Positions 1 to 8,416 of a stretch of DNA of 64,000 nucleotides are shown here, piece by piece (the stretch's first letter is position 1; the number at the start of each line of letters is the position of its first letter). Source of the DNA: Bacteroidales bacterium UBA4772 (GTDB lineage Bacteria > Bacteroidota > Bacteroidia > Bacteroidales > VadinHA17); assembly GCA_002403305.1 (NCBI GenBank), contig DHHM01000023.1, positions 62,001-126,000 of the forward strand, written 5' to 3'. The notes under the pieces were generated by a model, which was not told the DNA's origin, did not search any database, and saw nothing but the letters and a program-made list of their open reading frames with translations. A program made the translations under genes and the position numbers.

Positions 1-888
1 TGGAACAACATCTCCTTCAGGTTCAATTCTCCGGATATGGAGAATGCCGGACACATTGAGTACAGTTATCGCCTGATGAATTTTGATGATGACTGGTCCG
101 ATTGGTCAATGTTAAACAGCAAGGAGTACACCAATCTGCACGAAGGGGATTACTGTTTTGAGGTGAAAGCAAGAAACATATACGGGAATGTCAGCGCTGA
201 GGATAGTTTTTGCTTCACTGTTGAACCTCCCTTCTCCAGGTCATATAAGGCTCTGATATTATATTTTCTCTTGTTTTCCGCTATCATTCTGGCCTCTGCA
301 TATCTCTACCTGAGAAGAATAGAGAGGGTGAGGTTACAAGAGAAGAACAGGCAGTTAAATGCATTCAAAAAGACAGAGCAGACGCTTGAGGAGCAGAAAC
401 TGGCGGCAGAAGCAGAGGTGATGCAACTCAAAAACGAAAGATTGCAGTCTGAGATGAAGCATAAGAACAAGGAGCTGACTTCGGCTGCCTATCACATCAT
501 ACAGAAGAATAAATTCCTGAACTCCCTTAAACAGGAATTGTCAGCATTGATCCAGAATGCCAAAAATGAATCTGTGGTAGCTGATCTGAAAAAGATCAGC
601 CGTAAGATAGACCGGGACATTCAAAATGAAAAGAGCTGGGAGGTCTTTGACCGATACTTTGATGAAGTCCATCAGGAATTCCATTCCCGACTCAGAAATC
701 TTCATCCGGAACTAACCCCTGGTGAATTAAGGCTTTGCAGCTACCTGCGGATGAATGTTACAACCAAGGAGATTGCTCCCCTGATGAATATTTCAATACG
801 TGGCGTTGAGATCAGCAGGTATCGACTGAGGAAAAAGCTGAAACTGGATCAGAGTGCCAATCTCGTGGATTACCTGATGCAAATCTGA
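1..888 (+). CDS. Membrane-bound transcriptional regulator, C-terminal part (Y_Y_Y domain, TM helix, coiled coil, LuxR-type HTH)
   Basis: The reading frame is open to the left edge of the window, so the gene starts upstream and only about 295 residues are visible. In order they show a Y_Y_Y (triple tyrosine) beta-sandwich ending near EVKARNIYGN, one transmembrane helix (ALILYFLLFSAIILASAYLYL, split here: ALILYFLLFS then AIILASAYLYL), a long Lys/Glu-rich coiled coil, and a C-terminal helix-turn-helix (HPELTPGELRLCSYLRMN, then KEIAPLMNISIRGVEISRYR). Bacteroidota sensors of this build usually carry periplasmic propeller repeats before Y_Y_Y and control neighbouring polysaccharide loci. No kinase or receiver domain is visible, so it is probably a one-component regulator. 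Its position just upstream of beta-glucan hydrolases suggests it controls them; that is inference. Confidence 0.85.
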   Translation, partial: WNNISFRFNSPDMENAGHIEYSYRLMNFDDDWSDWSMLNSKEYTNLHEGDYCFEVKARNIYGNVSAEDSFCFTVEPPFSRSYKALILYFLLFSAIILASAYLYLRRIERVRLQEKNRQLNAFKKTEQTLEEQKLAAEAEVMQLKNERLQSEMKHKNKELTSAAYHIIQKNKFLNSLKQELSALIQNAKNESVVADLKKISRKIDRDIQNEKSWEVFDRYFDEVHQEFHSRLRNLHPELTPGELRLCSYLRMNVTTKEIAPLMNISIRGVEISRYRLRKKLKLDQSANLVDYLMQI

Positions 889-1009
889 GGCAGGGTCAGA
901 GGGCCAGTCCCGAGGATTATCCAATGCAGGATGTACCAGACATGCAAGTGAACTTTTACCGTGATGAGAAACAACAGAGTACGCAGACAATCTCAAACCT
1001 GATAATAAT

Positions 1010-1518
1010 ATGAGAAAAAATCTCCTGTTTCTGCGATATTTAATTCTTTTATTTACAGTGACATCTGCCGTTAGCGCACAGGCTGATCAGGTTACAGTTG
1101 TAAGGCGAGATGAAGGAATCAAGCTGGCAGTAAACGGCCGGGATATTTTGAGAATTGTCAGAAGTGTTGAACATCTTCCCATAATATTCTTCCTATGAAT
1201 CATTACGTAACAGATGAGAAAGACAGAGTGCCCATGTTGCAGAAAGCGGCTATTGGTGCCGGCCATCTGGTTAACAACCTGCTGCCGGGAGCACTATCTT
1301 ACCATCTCCACGACTGGATTGCCAAAAACAGGGTAACCACATTCCTTTTTGAGGCATTTGATGAACCCTGGAAGGGCGGAGGCGACAGTTCAGAGTCGGA
1401 TGAAGTAGAAAAACACTGGGGTGTCTTTTATGAAAACCGCCAGCCAAAACCATCATTCAGCAATTATCTGAAGCATTATGAGGCATCCCTGATTGCCGGG
1501 AAACGCAAACACACATAA
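1010..1518 (+). pseudogene. Broken glycoside hydrolase, GH17-like remnant
   Basis: Two overlapping short frames make up what looks like one damaged gene. Frame one (1010-1198) encodes a signal peptide (RYLILLFTVTSAVSAQ) and about 35 mature residues, then stops. Frame two, open from about 1171 to 1518, encodes a tail with FLFEAFDEPWKGG, EKHWGVFYENRQPKP. That EAFDEPWK...WG(V/L)F..R.PK pattern is typical of the C-terminal end of bacterial GH17 beta-1,3-glucanases. A full GH17 catalytic domain is around 300 residues; here the middle with most catalytic elements is absent, so an internal deletion with a frame change near 1170-1195 is the simplest explanation. The N-terminal piece need not come from the same family. 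It sits in a beta-glucan locus, which supports the family call. Confidence 0.6.
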
Positions 1519-1568
1519 ATTATAGTGCGGAGGTTCCATCCGACCTTTGAAAATTATATCTTGTACGG

Positions 1569-4500
1569 ATGAAAAGAGAGAATATACAACTGGGCGGGAC
1601 TGTTCTGTTAAATACAGAAAAAAGCGTTCAGGGGAGCTTTGTGGAGATTGACGGAGAGAAGTTTTACCGGATCGCCGGCTACAATCAGATGCCGGATTTC
1701 TTTATGACAGTAGTCAGTGACTCTGATCACTGGATATTTATTTCGAGCAACGGATCACTGACAGCGGGCAGAAAGGACCGTGATCATGCCCTCTTTCCAT
1801 ATTATTCGGATGATAAGATCCATGACTACTGCGGTCTGACGGGAAGCAAAACCGTTATTCTGGCACAGAGAGGCGCAAATACCTACCTGTGGCAACCGTT
1901 CTCCAAAGAGCTGACGGCCATATACCGCACCGACCGGAACCTGCTGAAAAGTACCCATAGCAACAAGATTATCTTTAAGGAGAGAAATCTGGATCTGGGA
2001 CTGGAGTTTCAATACGGTTGGTTCACCAGCGACAAATATGGATTTGTCAGGAAATCAAGACTTGTAAACATTGACGGGGAGCCGGTCAGGGTATGTCTTC
2101 TGGATGGCATACTTAATATCCTGCCAGCCGGTGCAGACTATAATTTCCAGAATGAATACAGCAACCTGCTCGATGGATACAAGAAGAGTGAGCTGATAGA
2201 AGAGACCGGGCTGGGGTTATTCATGCTCAGCTCCATACCTGTTGACAAGGCGGAACCGAGTGAATCGCTAAACGCCACAACTGTATGGTCTTACGGGTTA
2301 ACGGAGAGTAAGGTGCTTCTTTCTGACAGGCAGATTGACCGGTTTGAGGCGGGACTTCCTGTTGAGACAGAAACTGACATCAGAGCCACCCGGGGTGCAT
2401 ATCTGCTCAATGCAGACATTTTGCTGGAGGGTCACGACACAGCGGAGTGGATTATGGTCTGTGAGGTTGACCAGGGCACTGCTGATGTGGTAAACCTTGA
2501 TCAATTCCTGAGGGAAGGAAATAACCTTGAGGAGCTGGTTGATGCAGACATCAGGAAAGGCACGGACAGGCTGGTCTCATTCGTTGCATCGGCTGACGGA
2601 CTGCAGAAGAGCAGTGATGATCTCTGCACGGCGCGGCATTTCTCAAATACCCTCTTCAATATCATGCGCGGAGGCATCTATATGAACAATTACTCTTTTT
2701 CTGTGGACGACCTCCTGAAATTTACAGGCTTGAGTGACAGGCGGGTTATGGCTCAAGCGGAAGCGCTTCTGGCAGTAAAAGATGCCGAAATCTCCCTGCA
2801 GGAGCTGAACCTTCTTGCAAAGCAGAGCGGTAACACCAGCTTGATTCGCATTTTCAGCGAATACCTGCCGTTGACTTTCAGTCGCCGTCACGGTGACCCC
2901 AGCCGGCCATGGAATCAGTTCTCGATTGAAACCAAAAATGAAGACGGTTCACCGAAATTTGATTTCCAGGGAAACTGGCGTGATATTTTCCAGAACTGGG
3001 AGGCCCTGTGCATTTCGTTTCCGGAATTCACCGAAAGCATCATAAGCAAGTTCCTGAACGCGACCACACCCGACGGCTATAATCCCTATCGCATAACACG
3101 CGACGGTATCGACTGGGAATATCCCGATCCTGATGACCCGTGGTCTTATATAGGCTATTGGGGGGATCACCAGATTATATACCTGCAGAAGCTTGCCGAA
3201 CTGTCAGATATGTATCATCCCGGCAAAATTGACCGGATGCTGGCAGATGAGGTCTTTGCCTATGCCAATGTGCCCTATCGGATAAAGCCCTATTCTGATA
3301 TTGTCCGGGATCCGAAGAATACCATAGACTTCGATAAGGAGCTGAATGACAGGGTTAATGCCTTTGTTGAGGATATCGGGTCCGACGGTCGCCTGCTGAG
3401 CATTGACGGCCAGACTGTTTATCATGTGAATCTTGCGGAAAAGATACTGGTGCTTTTACTGGCCAAGCTGGTCAATTTCATCCCTGAGGCCGGGATCTGG
3501 ATGAATACCCAGCGGCCGGAATGGAACGATGCCAATAATGCCCTGGTAGGTAACGGTGCATCAATGGTGACCCTCTGCTACCTGAGAAGGTTCATGCATT
3601 TCTGGCAGAATATCATTAATCGTTCTGTTCTCACCTCTGTGGAAGTCTCTGAAGAGGTAAAAGGGTTGTTCGATACTGTCTGCAGAATATTTAAGGATAA
3701 GGCACCTTTGCTGAAAGACGGATTTTCCGACCGGGAGCGCCGCAACTTTGCCGACTCCCTCGGCGAGGCAGCCACAGATTACCGTCAGGCAGTTTATGGA
3801 AGTTCCTTCTCCGGAAAGAAGACTCCGGTAAAAATGGAGGAGCTATCCCAATTCCTGGGGCTGTCTCTTGAATATGCGGATGAGTCAATACGAAAGAACA
3901 GACGCGATGACGGATTGTATCACTCCTATAACCTGGTCTCATTTGAAGGTAATGACACTGTGACCGTCCGCCACCTCTACAAGATGCTGGAGGGACAGGT
4001 GGCAGTGCTCAGTGCAGGTTATCTTACAGCTGAAGAGTCACTTGAGGTGTTGAACTCACTCAGGCAGTCTGACCTTTTCAGGGCAGACCAGTACAGTTAT
4101 CTGCTCTATCCTGACAGGCAGTTGAAAAGGTTCCTTGAGAAGAATAACATCCCGGCAGCCAGGGTTCAGGGATCAGAGCTTTTAACCAGGTTGATTGCTG
4201 ACGGTGACACGTCCATTGTGGAGCGCGACGAAGCCGGAGAAGTTCATTTCCATGGAAGTTTCCGAAACGTGAGAATCCTGGAGGCGGCACTACGGTCACT
4301 CGATCCCGGATCATACGGCAAGCTGGTCGAAAAGGAGAAGACAGTGGTTTTGAGAATCTATGAAGAGTTATTCGACCATCAGTCGTTTACGGGAAGATCT
4401 GGCACCTTCTATGCCTACGAAGGCCTGGGCAGTATATACTGGCATATGGTATCAAAGCTTCTGTTGGCAGCCCAGGAGTGTTTCTTCAAGTCAGTTGATG

Positions 4501-5033
4501 AGGGTGCCGGAGGTGCCATTTCTGCAGGTCTGAGAGATCGCTATAATGATATAAGGGCCGGTATCGGGGTGCATAAATCGCCCGAAAAATACGGAGCCTT
4601 TCCAACCGATGCTTATTCTCACACCCCGGGAAATGCGGGAGCCAGGCAGCCCGGGATGACCGGGCAGGTTAAGGAGGACATAATCTCCAGGATGAGGGAG
4701 GTTGGAGTTGTTGTTGAGGCAGGCAGGGTCAGGTTTGGCACCTCACTGCTGAATTATGATGAATTTCACGATTGTAATGGACAATTCACATACATAGCCG
4801 TCAGCAGCAGGAGTGAGAGTGTTGATCTGACTGCTAACCAGCTAGCCTTTACTTTTTGCCAGGTGCCGGTAATCTATACTCTGGCTGAATACAATGAAAC
4901 AGAGGTGGTATTTTACGATGGCAGGGTTCTGAGAGTGGAGGGTACAGCACTTGATCACCAGTGCAGCAATATGATCTTCAACAGAAGCGGGGAGATAAAA
5001 CAGATTAACGTCTCTGTAAGGCCTGATTCCTGA
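1569..5033 (+). CDS. Large GH94-clan glycoside phosphorylase, probably beta-1,3-glucan phosphorylase (GH149/GH161-like)
   Basis: A 1154-residue protein without a signal peptide, so cytoplasmic. An N-terminal beta-rich part (to about residue 330) precedes an (alpha/alpha)6-like part with conserved stretches RHGDPSRPWNQFSI (about 437-450), NWRDIFQNWEAL, DGYNPYRI and IGYWGDHQI. Residues 651-663 read RPEWNDANNALVG; Asp654 sits in a W-N-D motif that matches the position of the general acid in GH94 phosphorylases. The length near 1100 and lack of signal peptide fit the cytoplasmic beta-1,3-oligoglucan phosphorylases of GH149 or GH161, which release glucose-1-phosphate. Context agrees: GH16, GH30 and GH3 genes lie immediately downstream. 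I cannot separate GH149 from GH161 by eye, and another GH94-clan specificity is possible. Confidence 0.65.
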   Translation: MKRENIQLGGTVLLNTEKSVQGSFVEIDGEKFYRIAGYNQMPDFFMTVVSDSDHWIFISSNGSLTAGRKDRDHALFPYYSDDKIHDYCGLTGSKTVILAQRGANTYLWQPFSKELTAIYRTDRNLLKSTHSNKIIFKERNLDLGLEFQYGWFTSDKYGFVRKSRLVNIDGEPVRVCLLDGILNILPAGADYNFQNEYSNLLDGYKKSELIEETGLGLFMLSSIPVDKAEPSESLNATTVWSYGLTESKVLLSDRQIDRFEAGLPVETETDIRATRGAYLLNADILLEGHDTAEWIMVCEVDQGTADVVNLDQFLREGNNLEELVDADIRKGTDRLVSFVASADGLQKSSDDLCTARHFSNTLFNIMRGGIYMNNYSFSVDDLLKFTGLSDRRVMAQAEALLAVKDAEISLQELNLLAKQSGNTSLIRIFSEYLPLTFSRRHGDPSRPWNQFSIETKNEDGSPKFDFQGNWRDIFQNWEALCISFPEFTESIISKFLNATTPDGYNPYRITRDGIDWEYPDPDDPWSYIGYWGDHQIIYLQKLAELSDMYHPGKIDRMLADEVFAYANVPYRIKPYSDIVRDPKNTIDFDKELNDRVNAFVEDIGSDGRLLSIDGQTVYHVNLAEKILVLLLAKLVNFIPEAGIWMNTQRPEWNDANNALVGNGASMVTLCYLRRFMHFWQNIINRSVLTSVEVSEEVKGLFDTVCRIFKDKAPLLKDGFSDRERRNFADSLGEAATDYRQAVYGSSFSGKKTPVKMEELSQFLGLSLEYADESIRKNRRDDGLYHSYNLVSFEGNDTVTVRHLYKMLEGQVAVLSAGYLTAEESLEVLNSLRQSDLFRADQYSYLLYPDRQLKRFLEKNNIPAARVQGSELLTRLIADGDTSIVERDEAGEVHFHGSFRNVRILEAALRSLDPGSYGKLVEKEKTVVLRIYEELFDHQSFTGRSGTFYAYEGLGSIYWHMVSKLLLAAQECFFKSVDEGAGGAISAGLRDRYNDIRAGIGVHKSPEKYGAFPTDAYSHTPGNAGARQPGMTGQVKEDIISRMREVGVVVEAGRVRFGTSLLNYDEFHDCNGQFTYIAVSSRSESVDLTANQLAFTFCQVPVIYTLAEYNETEVVFYDGRVLRVEGTALDHQCSNMIFNRSGEIKQINVSVRPDS

Positions 5034-5043
5034 CCAGCTTCAG

Positions 5044-5132
5044 GTGGCAATCCCTCATGACAGCTCAATACCCTGCTGGCAGCAACAATCCCTGCTGAAG
5101 GCAATAATCCCGGCTGACATCAATATCACCCT
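5044..5132 (+). repeat. Degenerate ~20-bp tandem repeat in the intergenic region
   Basis: The 261-bp gap between the phosphorylase and GH3 genes contains four to five imperfect copies of a unit like CAAtAATCCCtGCTGAcag (for example around 5082-5100 and 5101-5119). No coding capacity is visible. A weak promoter-like pair, TTG at 5239-5241 and TACTTGTC at 5262-5269 (20-base spacing), precedes the GH3 gene. Confidence 0.35.
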
Positions 5133-5294
5133 ACCCCAGTTGCCTGATTAGGTGGCAACAGATCAACCTGTGATCTCCGGTTCATTTGCTTCCTGCTGTT
5201 GATGTCATGTAAATTATTAAATTTGCCCGATCAGTGACTTGCTGCCAGATGCAGACAATGATACTTGTCAGAGACAATTATAAGAGATTAATCA

Positions 5295-7553
5295 ATGAAT
5301 ACATTTAAACCTTCGCTTGTAGCTCTTTTCCTGCTCACCGCCCTTCTAACCAATTCCTGCAAAACAGGAACCCCTTTCGATGACGGGGCTGATGCCAGGG
5401 CTGAAAAAATGGTTGCCCGTATGACTCTTGATGAAAAGATAGGGCAGATGTCACAGCTATTTGATGGATATTTCAGTGATTATGATCAGTTTAAGCAAGC
5501 CATCCGCGACGGCAGGTTCGGTTCGCTGCTCAACTACTACGGACCAGATAAGGTTAATGAGGCTCAGCGCATTGCCGTTGAAGAGAGCAGGCTTGGAATA
5601 CCTCTTTTGATTGGCAGGGACGTCATCCACGGATACCGCACGATCTTCCCCATCCCTCTTGGGATGGCGGCTTCATGGAATCCTGAGGCAGTGAAGGAGG
5701 CTTTCCGCATTGCTGCAGCGGAGGCCTCGACCCAGGGTATCAATTGGGCGTTTGCGCCAATGATTGATATCACCTGGGATCCCAGGTGGGGAAGAATAGC
5801 CGAAGGCTGCGGCGAGGATCCGTATCTGGCTTCTACACTGGCATATGCGATGGTTGAAGGCCTGCAGGGTGACAGCCTCACTGACCCCGCCTCCATAGCT
5901 GCATGTGCAAAGCACTATGCCGGTTACGGTTTCTCGGAAGCCGGACGTGATTACAATACAACTTATATTACGGAACCGGTACTGCGCAATGTGGTACTGA
6001 AACCATTCAAGGCTGCAAAAGATGCCGGTGCCCTGACATTCATGTCCGGGTTCAATGAACTGAACGGCATTCCTGTTTCGGCAAATGAGTTTATCCTGAA
6101 ACAGATACTGCGTGATGAGTGGGGGTTCGAGGGACTTGTCATCAGCGACTACGCTTCGGTCCCCCAGATTGTTGATCAGGGATATGCCGTGGATGAAAAG
6201 GATGCTGCCGCTAAAGCTATTGCCGCCGGTGTGGAGATGGAAATGGCCACAACCACCTATTTTGACAACATCAAGACTTTGCTCGATGAGAAGAAGATCA
6301 CCATGGAGCAGATTGACAATGCTGTCAGGGATATCCTGGTGGTAAAATACAAACTGGGATTATTTGAAAATCCCTATGTTGATCCGGAGGCAGAAAAGAA
6401 GATCCTTGATCCTTCCTTCCTTGAGCATGCCCGCAAGGTGGCAAGGCAGAGCACAGTGATGCTGAAGAATGACAATAACACTCTTCCCCTCTTTGCAGAT
6501 AAGATCACTTCGGTAGCCGTAATCGGCCCTCTTGCCGATTCTCCGCGTGACCAGATGGGCACATGGAGCTTCGACGGACTGCCGGAGAACTCCGTCACTC
6601 CCCTGGAGGCTATCAGGGATCTGATCGGTGACAGAAAGGTCAATTACGTTCAGGCACTGAAATACAGTCGCGATAAAAGCAAAGATCAGTTCAGTGCTGC
6701 TCTGGCCGCAGCCGGGAGATCCGACGCCATCCTCCTGTTCATCGGTGAGGAGTGGATACTGTCAGGCGAGGGACAGTCCCGGGGCAATATTGATTTGCCG
6801 GGCGCCCAGAGCGAGCTGCTCACGGCACTGGCCGCTACAGGCAAGCCTCTGGTTGTGATTGTAATGGCCGGACGGCCCCTGGCGATAGGAGATGAGCTGA
6901 AGGAGTCTGATGCACTTCTCTATGCCTGGCACGGAGGTAACATGGCAGGCCCCGCGCTGGCGGACCTTATCTTCGGAAAGGAATCACCATCGGGCAAGCT
7001 TCCGGTGACCTTCGTAAAGGGCGAGGGTCAGATCCCGTTCTACTATTACAGGAAAAATACAGGCAGGCCTGCATCGGACGAGACATGGACACCCATAGAC
7101 GAGATCCCTGTTGAGAATCCGCAGAGCTCACTCGGGTACGAGTCCTTCCATCTCGACTACGGTTACACTCCGCTGCTGCCTTTCGGATACGGACTCAGCT
7201 ACACAACCTTCACCTACAGCGATCTTATCCTCTCTGATGATTCAATGAGCACAACAGGATCCATTACGGTTAAGGCAAGGGTGACCAACAGCGGTGAGTG
7301 GGATGCCGATGAGATAGTACAGCTCTATATCCGCGACAGGGTTGGCACCATAACCCGTCCGATCAAGGAGCTGAAAGGTTACAGGAGGCTTACTATACCA
7401 AAGGGAGAGACGGCGGAAGTAGAGTTTATCCTATCTGTTGATGACCTCGCCTTCTTCAATGGCAAAGAGACTGTCACCGAGCCGGGCGAGTTTGATATCT
7501 GGATCGGCCCGAATTCAGACGAGGGGCTGCATGCCGGTTTTATTGTTGAGTAG
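5295..7553 (+). CDS. bglX: Beta-glucosidase, GH3 family (BglX-like lipoprotein)
   Basis: A 752-residue exported GH3 enzyme. The N-terminus (LVALFLLTALLTNSC) is a signal peptide with a loose lipobox at Cys22, suggesting a lipoprotein. The GH3 N-terminal barrel follows, with RDVIHGYRTIFPIPLG, WDPRWGRIAEGCGEDP and the nucleophile motif GLVISDYASV; Asp285 is the predicted nucleophile. The second alpha/beta-sandwich domain (VAVIGPLADSP, ILLFIGEEWILSGEG) and a C-terminal fibronectin III-like domain complete the BglX architecture, with normal length. It releases glucose from the non-reducing ends of beta-glucans. It opens a run with the GH16 and GH30 genes at spacings of 15 and 8 bases, probably one transcript. 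Confidence 0.93.
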   Translation: MNTFKPSLVALFLLTALLTNSCKTGTPFDDGADARAEKMVARMTLDEKIGQMSQLFDGYFSDYDQFKQAIRDGRFGSLLNYYGPDKVNEAQRIAVEESRLGIPLLIGRDVIHGYRTIFPIPLGMAASWNPEAVKEAFRIAAAEASTQGINWAFAPMIDITWDPRWGRIAEGCGEDPYLASTLAYAMVEGLQGDSLTDPASIAACAKHYAGYGFSEAGRDYNTTYITEPVLRNVVLKPFKAAKDAGALTFMSGFNELNGIPVSANEFILKQILRDEWGFEGLVISDYASVPQIVDQGYAVDEKDAAAKAIAAGVEMEMATTTYFDNIKTLLDEKKITMEQIDNAVRDILVVKYKLGLFENPYVDPEAEKKILDPSFLEHARKVARQSTVMLKNDNNTLPLFADKITSVAVIGPLADSPRDQMGTWSFDGLPENSVTPLEAIRDLIGDRKVNYVQALKYSRDKSKDQFSAALAAAGRSDAILLFIGEEWILSGEGQSRGNIDLPGAQSELLTALAATGKPLVVIVMAGRPLAIGDELKESDALLYAWHGGNMAGPALADLIFGKESPSGKLPVTFVKGEGQIPFYYYRKNTGRPASDETWTPIDEIPVENPQSSLGYESFHLDYGYTPLLPFGYGLSYTTFTYSDLILSDDSMSTTGSITVKARVTNSGEWDADEIVQLYIRDRVGTITRPIKELKGYRRLTIPKGETAEVEFILSVDDLAFFNGKETVTEPGEFDIWIGPNSDEGLHAGFIVE

Positions 7554-7568
7554 TATAATATTGAAGAA

Positions 7569-8408
7569 ATGAAAACCATGCCAATATTAGTATTGATCTT
7601 ATTCTCGGTTTTCCTGCTGGCGCCAGGATGTGCCGGTGAGAACGATCCTGAAGAATTTCCGGATAATCCAAACAGCGGTGATCTGGTACTGGTATGGAAT
7701 GATGAGTTTAATTACTCCGGTCTGCCTGATGTAAACAGGTGGGGCTATGATGTTGACGGTAATGCCTCCGGATGGGGTAACAATGAATTACAGTACTATA
7801 CTGCCGGCAGGCTGGAGAACGCCGAGGTGAAGGACGGCTTTCTTTACATTACTGCTCTGAAGGAGGATTTTGAGGGTTTTGACTATACCTCTGCAAGGCT
7901 CCGGACAAAAGGCAAGGGCGACTGGCTCTACGGCAGGGTGGAGGTGAAGGCAATAATTCCCGACGGCAGGGGAATGTGGCCGGCAATATGGATGCTGCCT
8001 ACCGACTGGGAGTACGGCGGGTGGCCTGCCAGCGGCGAGATAGATATTATGGAAAACGTAGGGTGGGAGCCTTATGTAATCCACGCATCAGTTCATACGG
8101 AAGCATATAACCACTCCATTGGGACACAGAAATCATCAAAGACAACTGTATCAACATGCTATTCCGATTTCCATGTTTATGCCCTTGAGTGGGAGCTGAA
8201 AGAGCTGAGAGGATATGTGGATGACAAGCACTACTTCACATTTCAGAATGAGGGGACCGGGTATAAGGTGTGGCCTTTTGATAAACGGTTTCACCTGCTT
8301 CTCAATGTGGCTGTCGGAGGAAACTGGGGAGGAGTGCAGGGTGTTGACGACTCCATCTTCCCACGGTCGATGGTGGTTGATTACGTCAGGTTTTACCAGG
8401 TTAAATAA
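7569..8408 (+). CDS. Endo-beta-1,3-glucanase (laminarinase), GH16 family lipoprotein
   Basis: A 279-residue GH16 enzyme with lipoprotein signal (VFLLAPGC). The catalytic motif EIDIMENVG contains Glu157, Asp159 and Glu162, the nucleophile, helper and acid/base of GH16; the extra Met between Ile and Glu is the form typical of laminarinase-type members. Upstream WNDEFNYSG and GWGNNELQYY, and later HASVHTEAYNHSIG and FDKRFHLLLNVAVGGNWGG, are characteristic substrate-cleft and core segments. It should cut internal beta-1,3 (or mixed 1,3/1,4) linkages at the cell surface. It lies 15 bases after the GH3 gene and 8 before the GH30 gene. Confidence 0.92.
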   Translation: MKTMPILVLILFSVFLLAPGCAGENDPEEFPDNPNSGDLVLVWNDEFNYSGLPDVNRWGYDVDGNASGWGNNELQYYTAGRLENAEVKDGFLYITALKEDFEGFDYTSARLRTKGKGDWLYGRVEVKAIIPDGRGMWPAIWMLPTDWEYGGWPASGEIDIMENVGWEPYVIHASVHTEAYNHSIGTQKSSKTTVSTCYSDFHVYALEWELKELRGYVDDKHYFTFQNEGTGYKVWPFDKRFHLLLNVAVGGNWGGVQGVDDSIFPRSMVVDYVRFYQVK

Positions 8409-8416
8409 CTTTACAG

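Noticed and set aside
1010..1518. Two frames considered as two separate small genes
   Set aside because: The first is only a signal peptide plus a short stub and the second is a family tail without a start context, so one broken gene is more likely.
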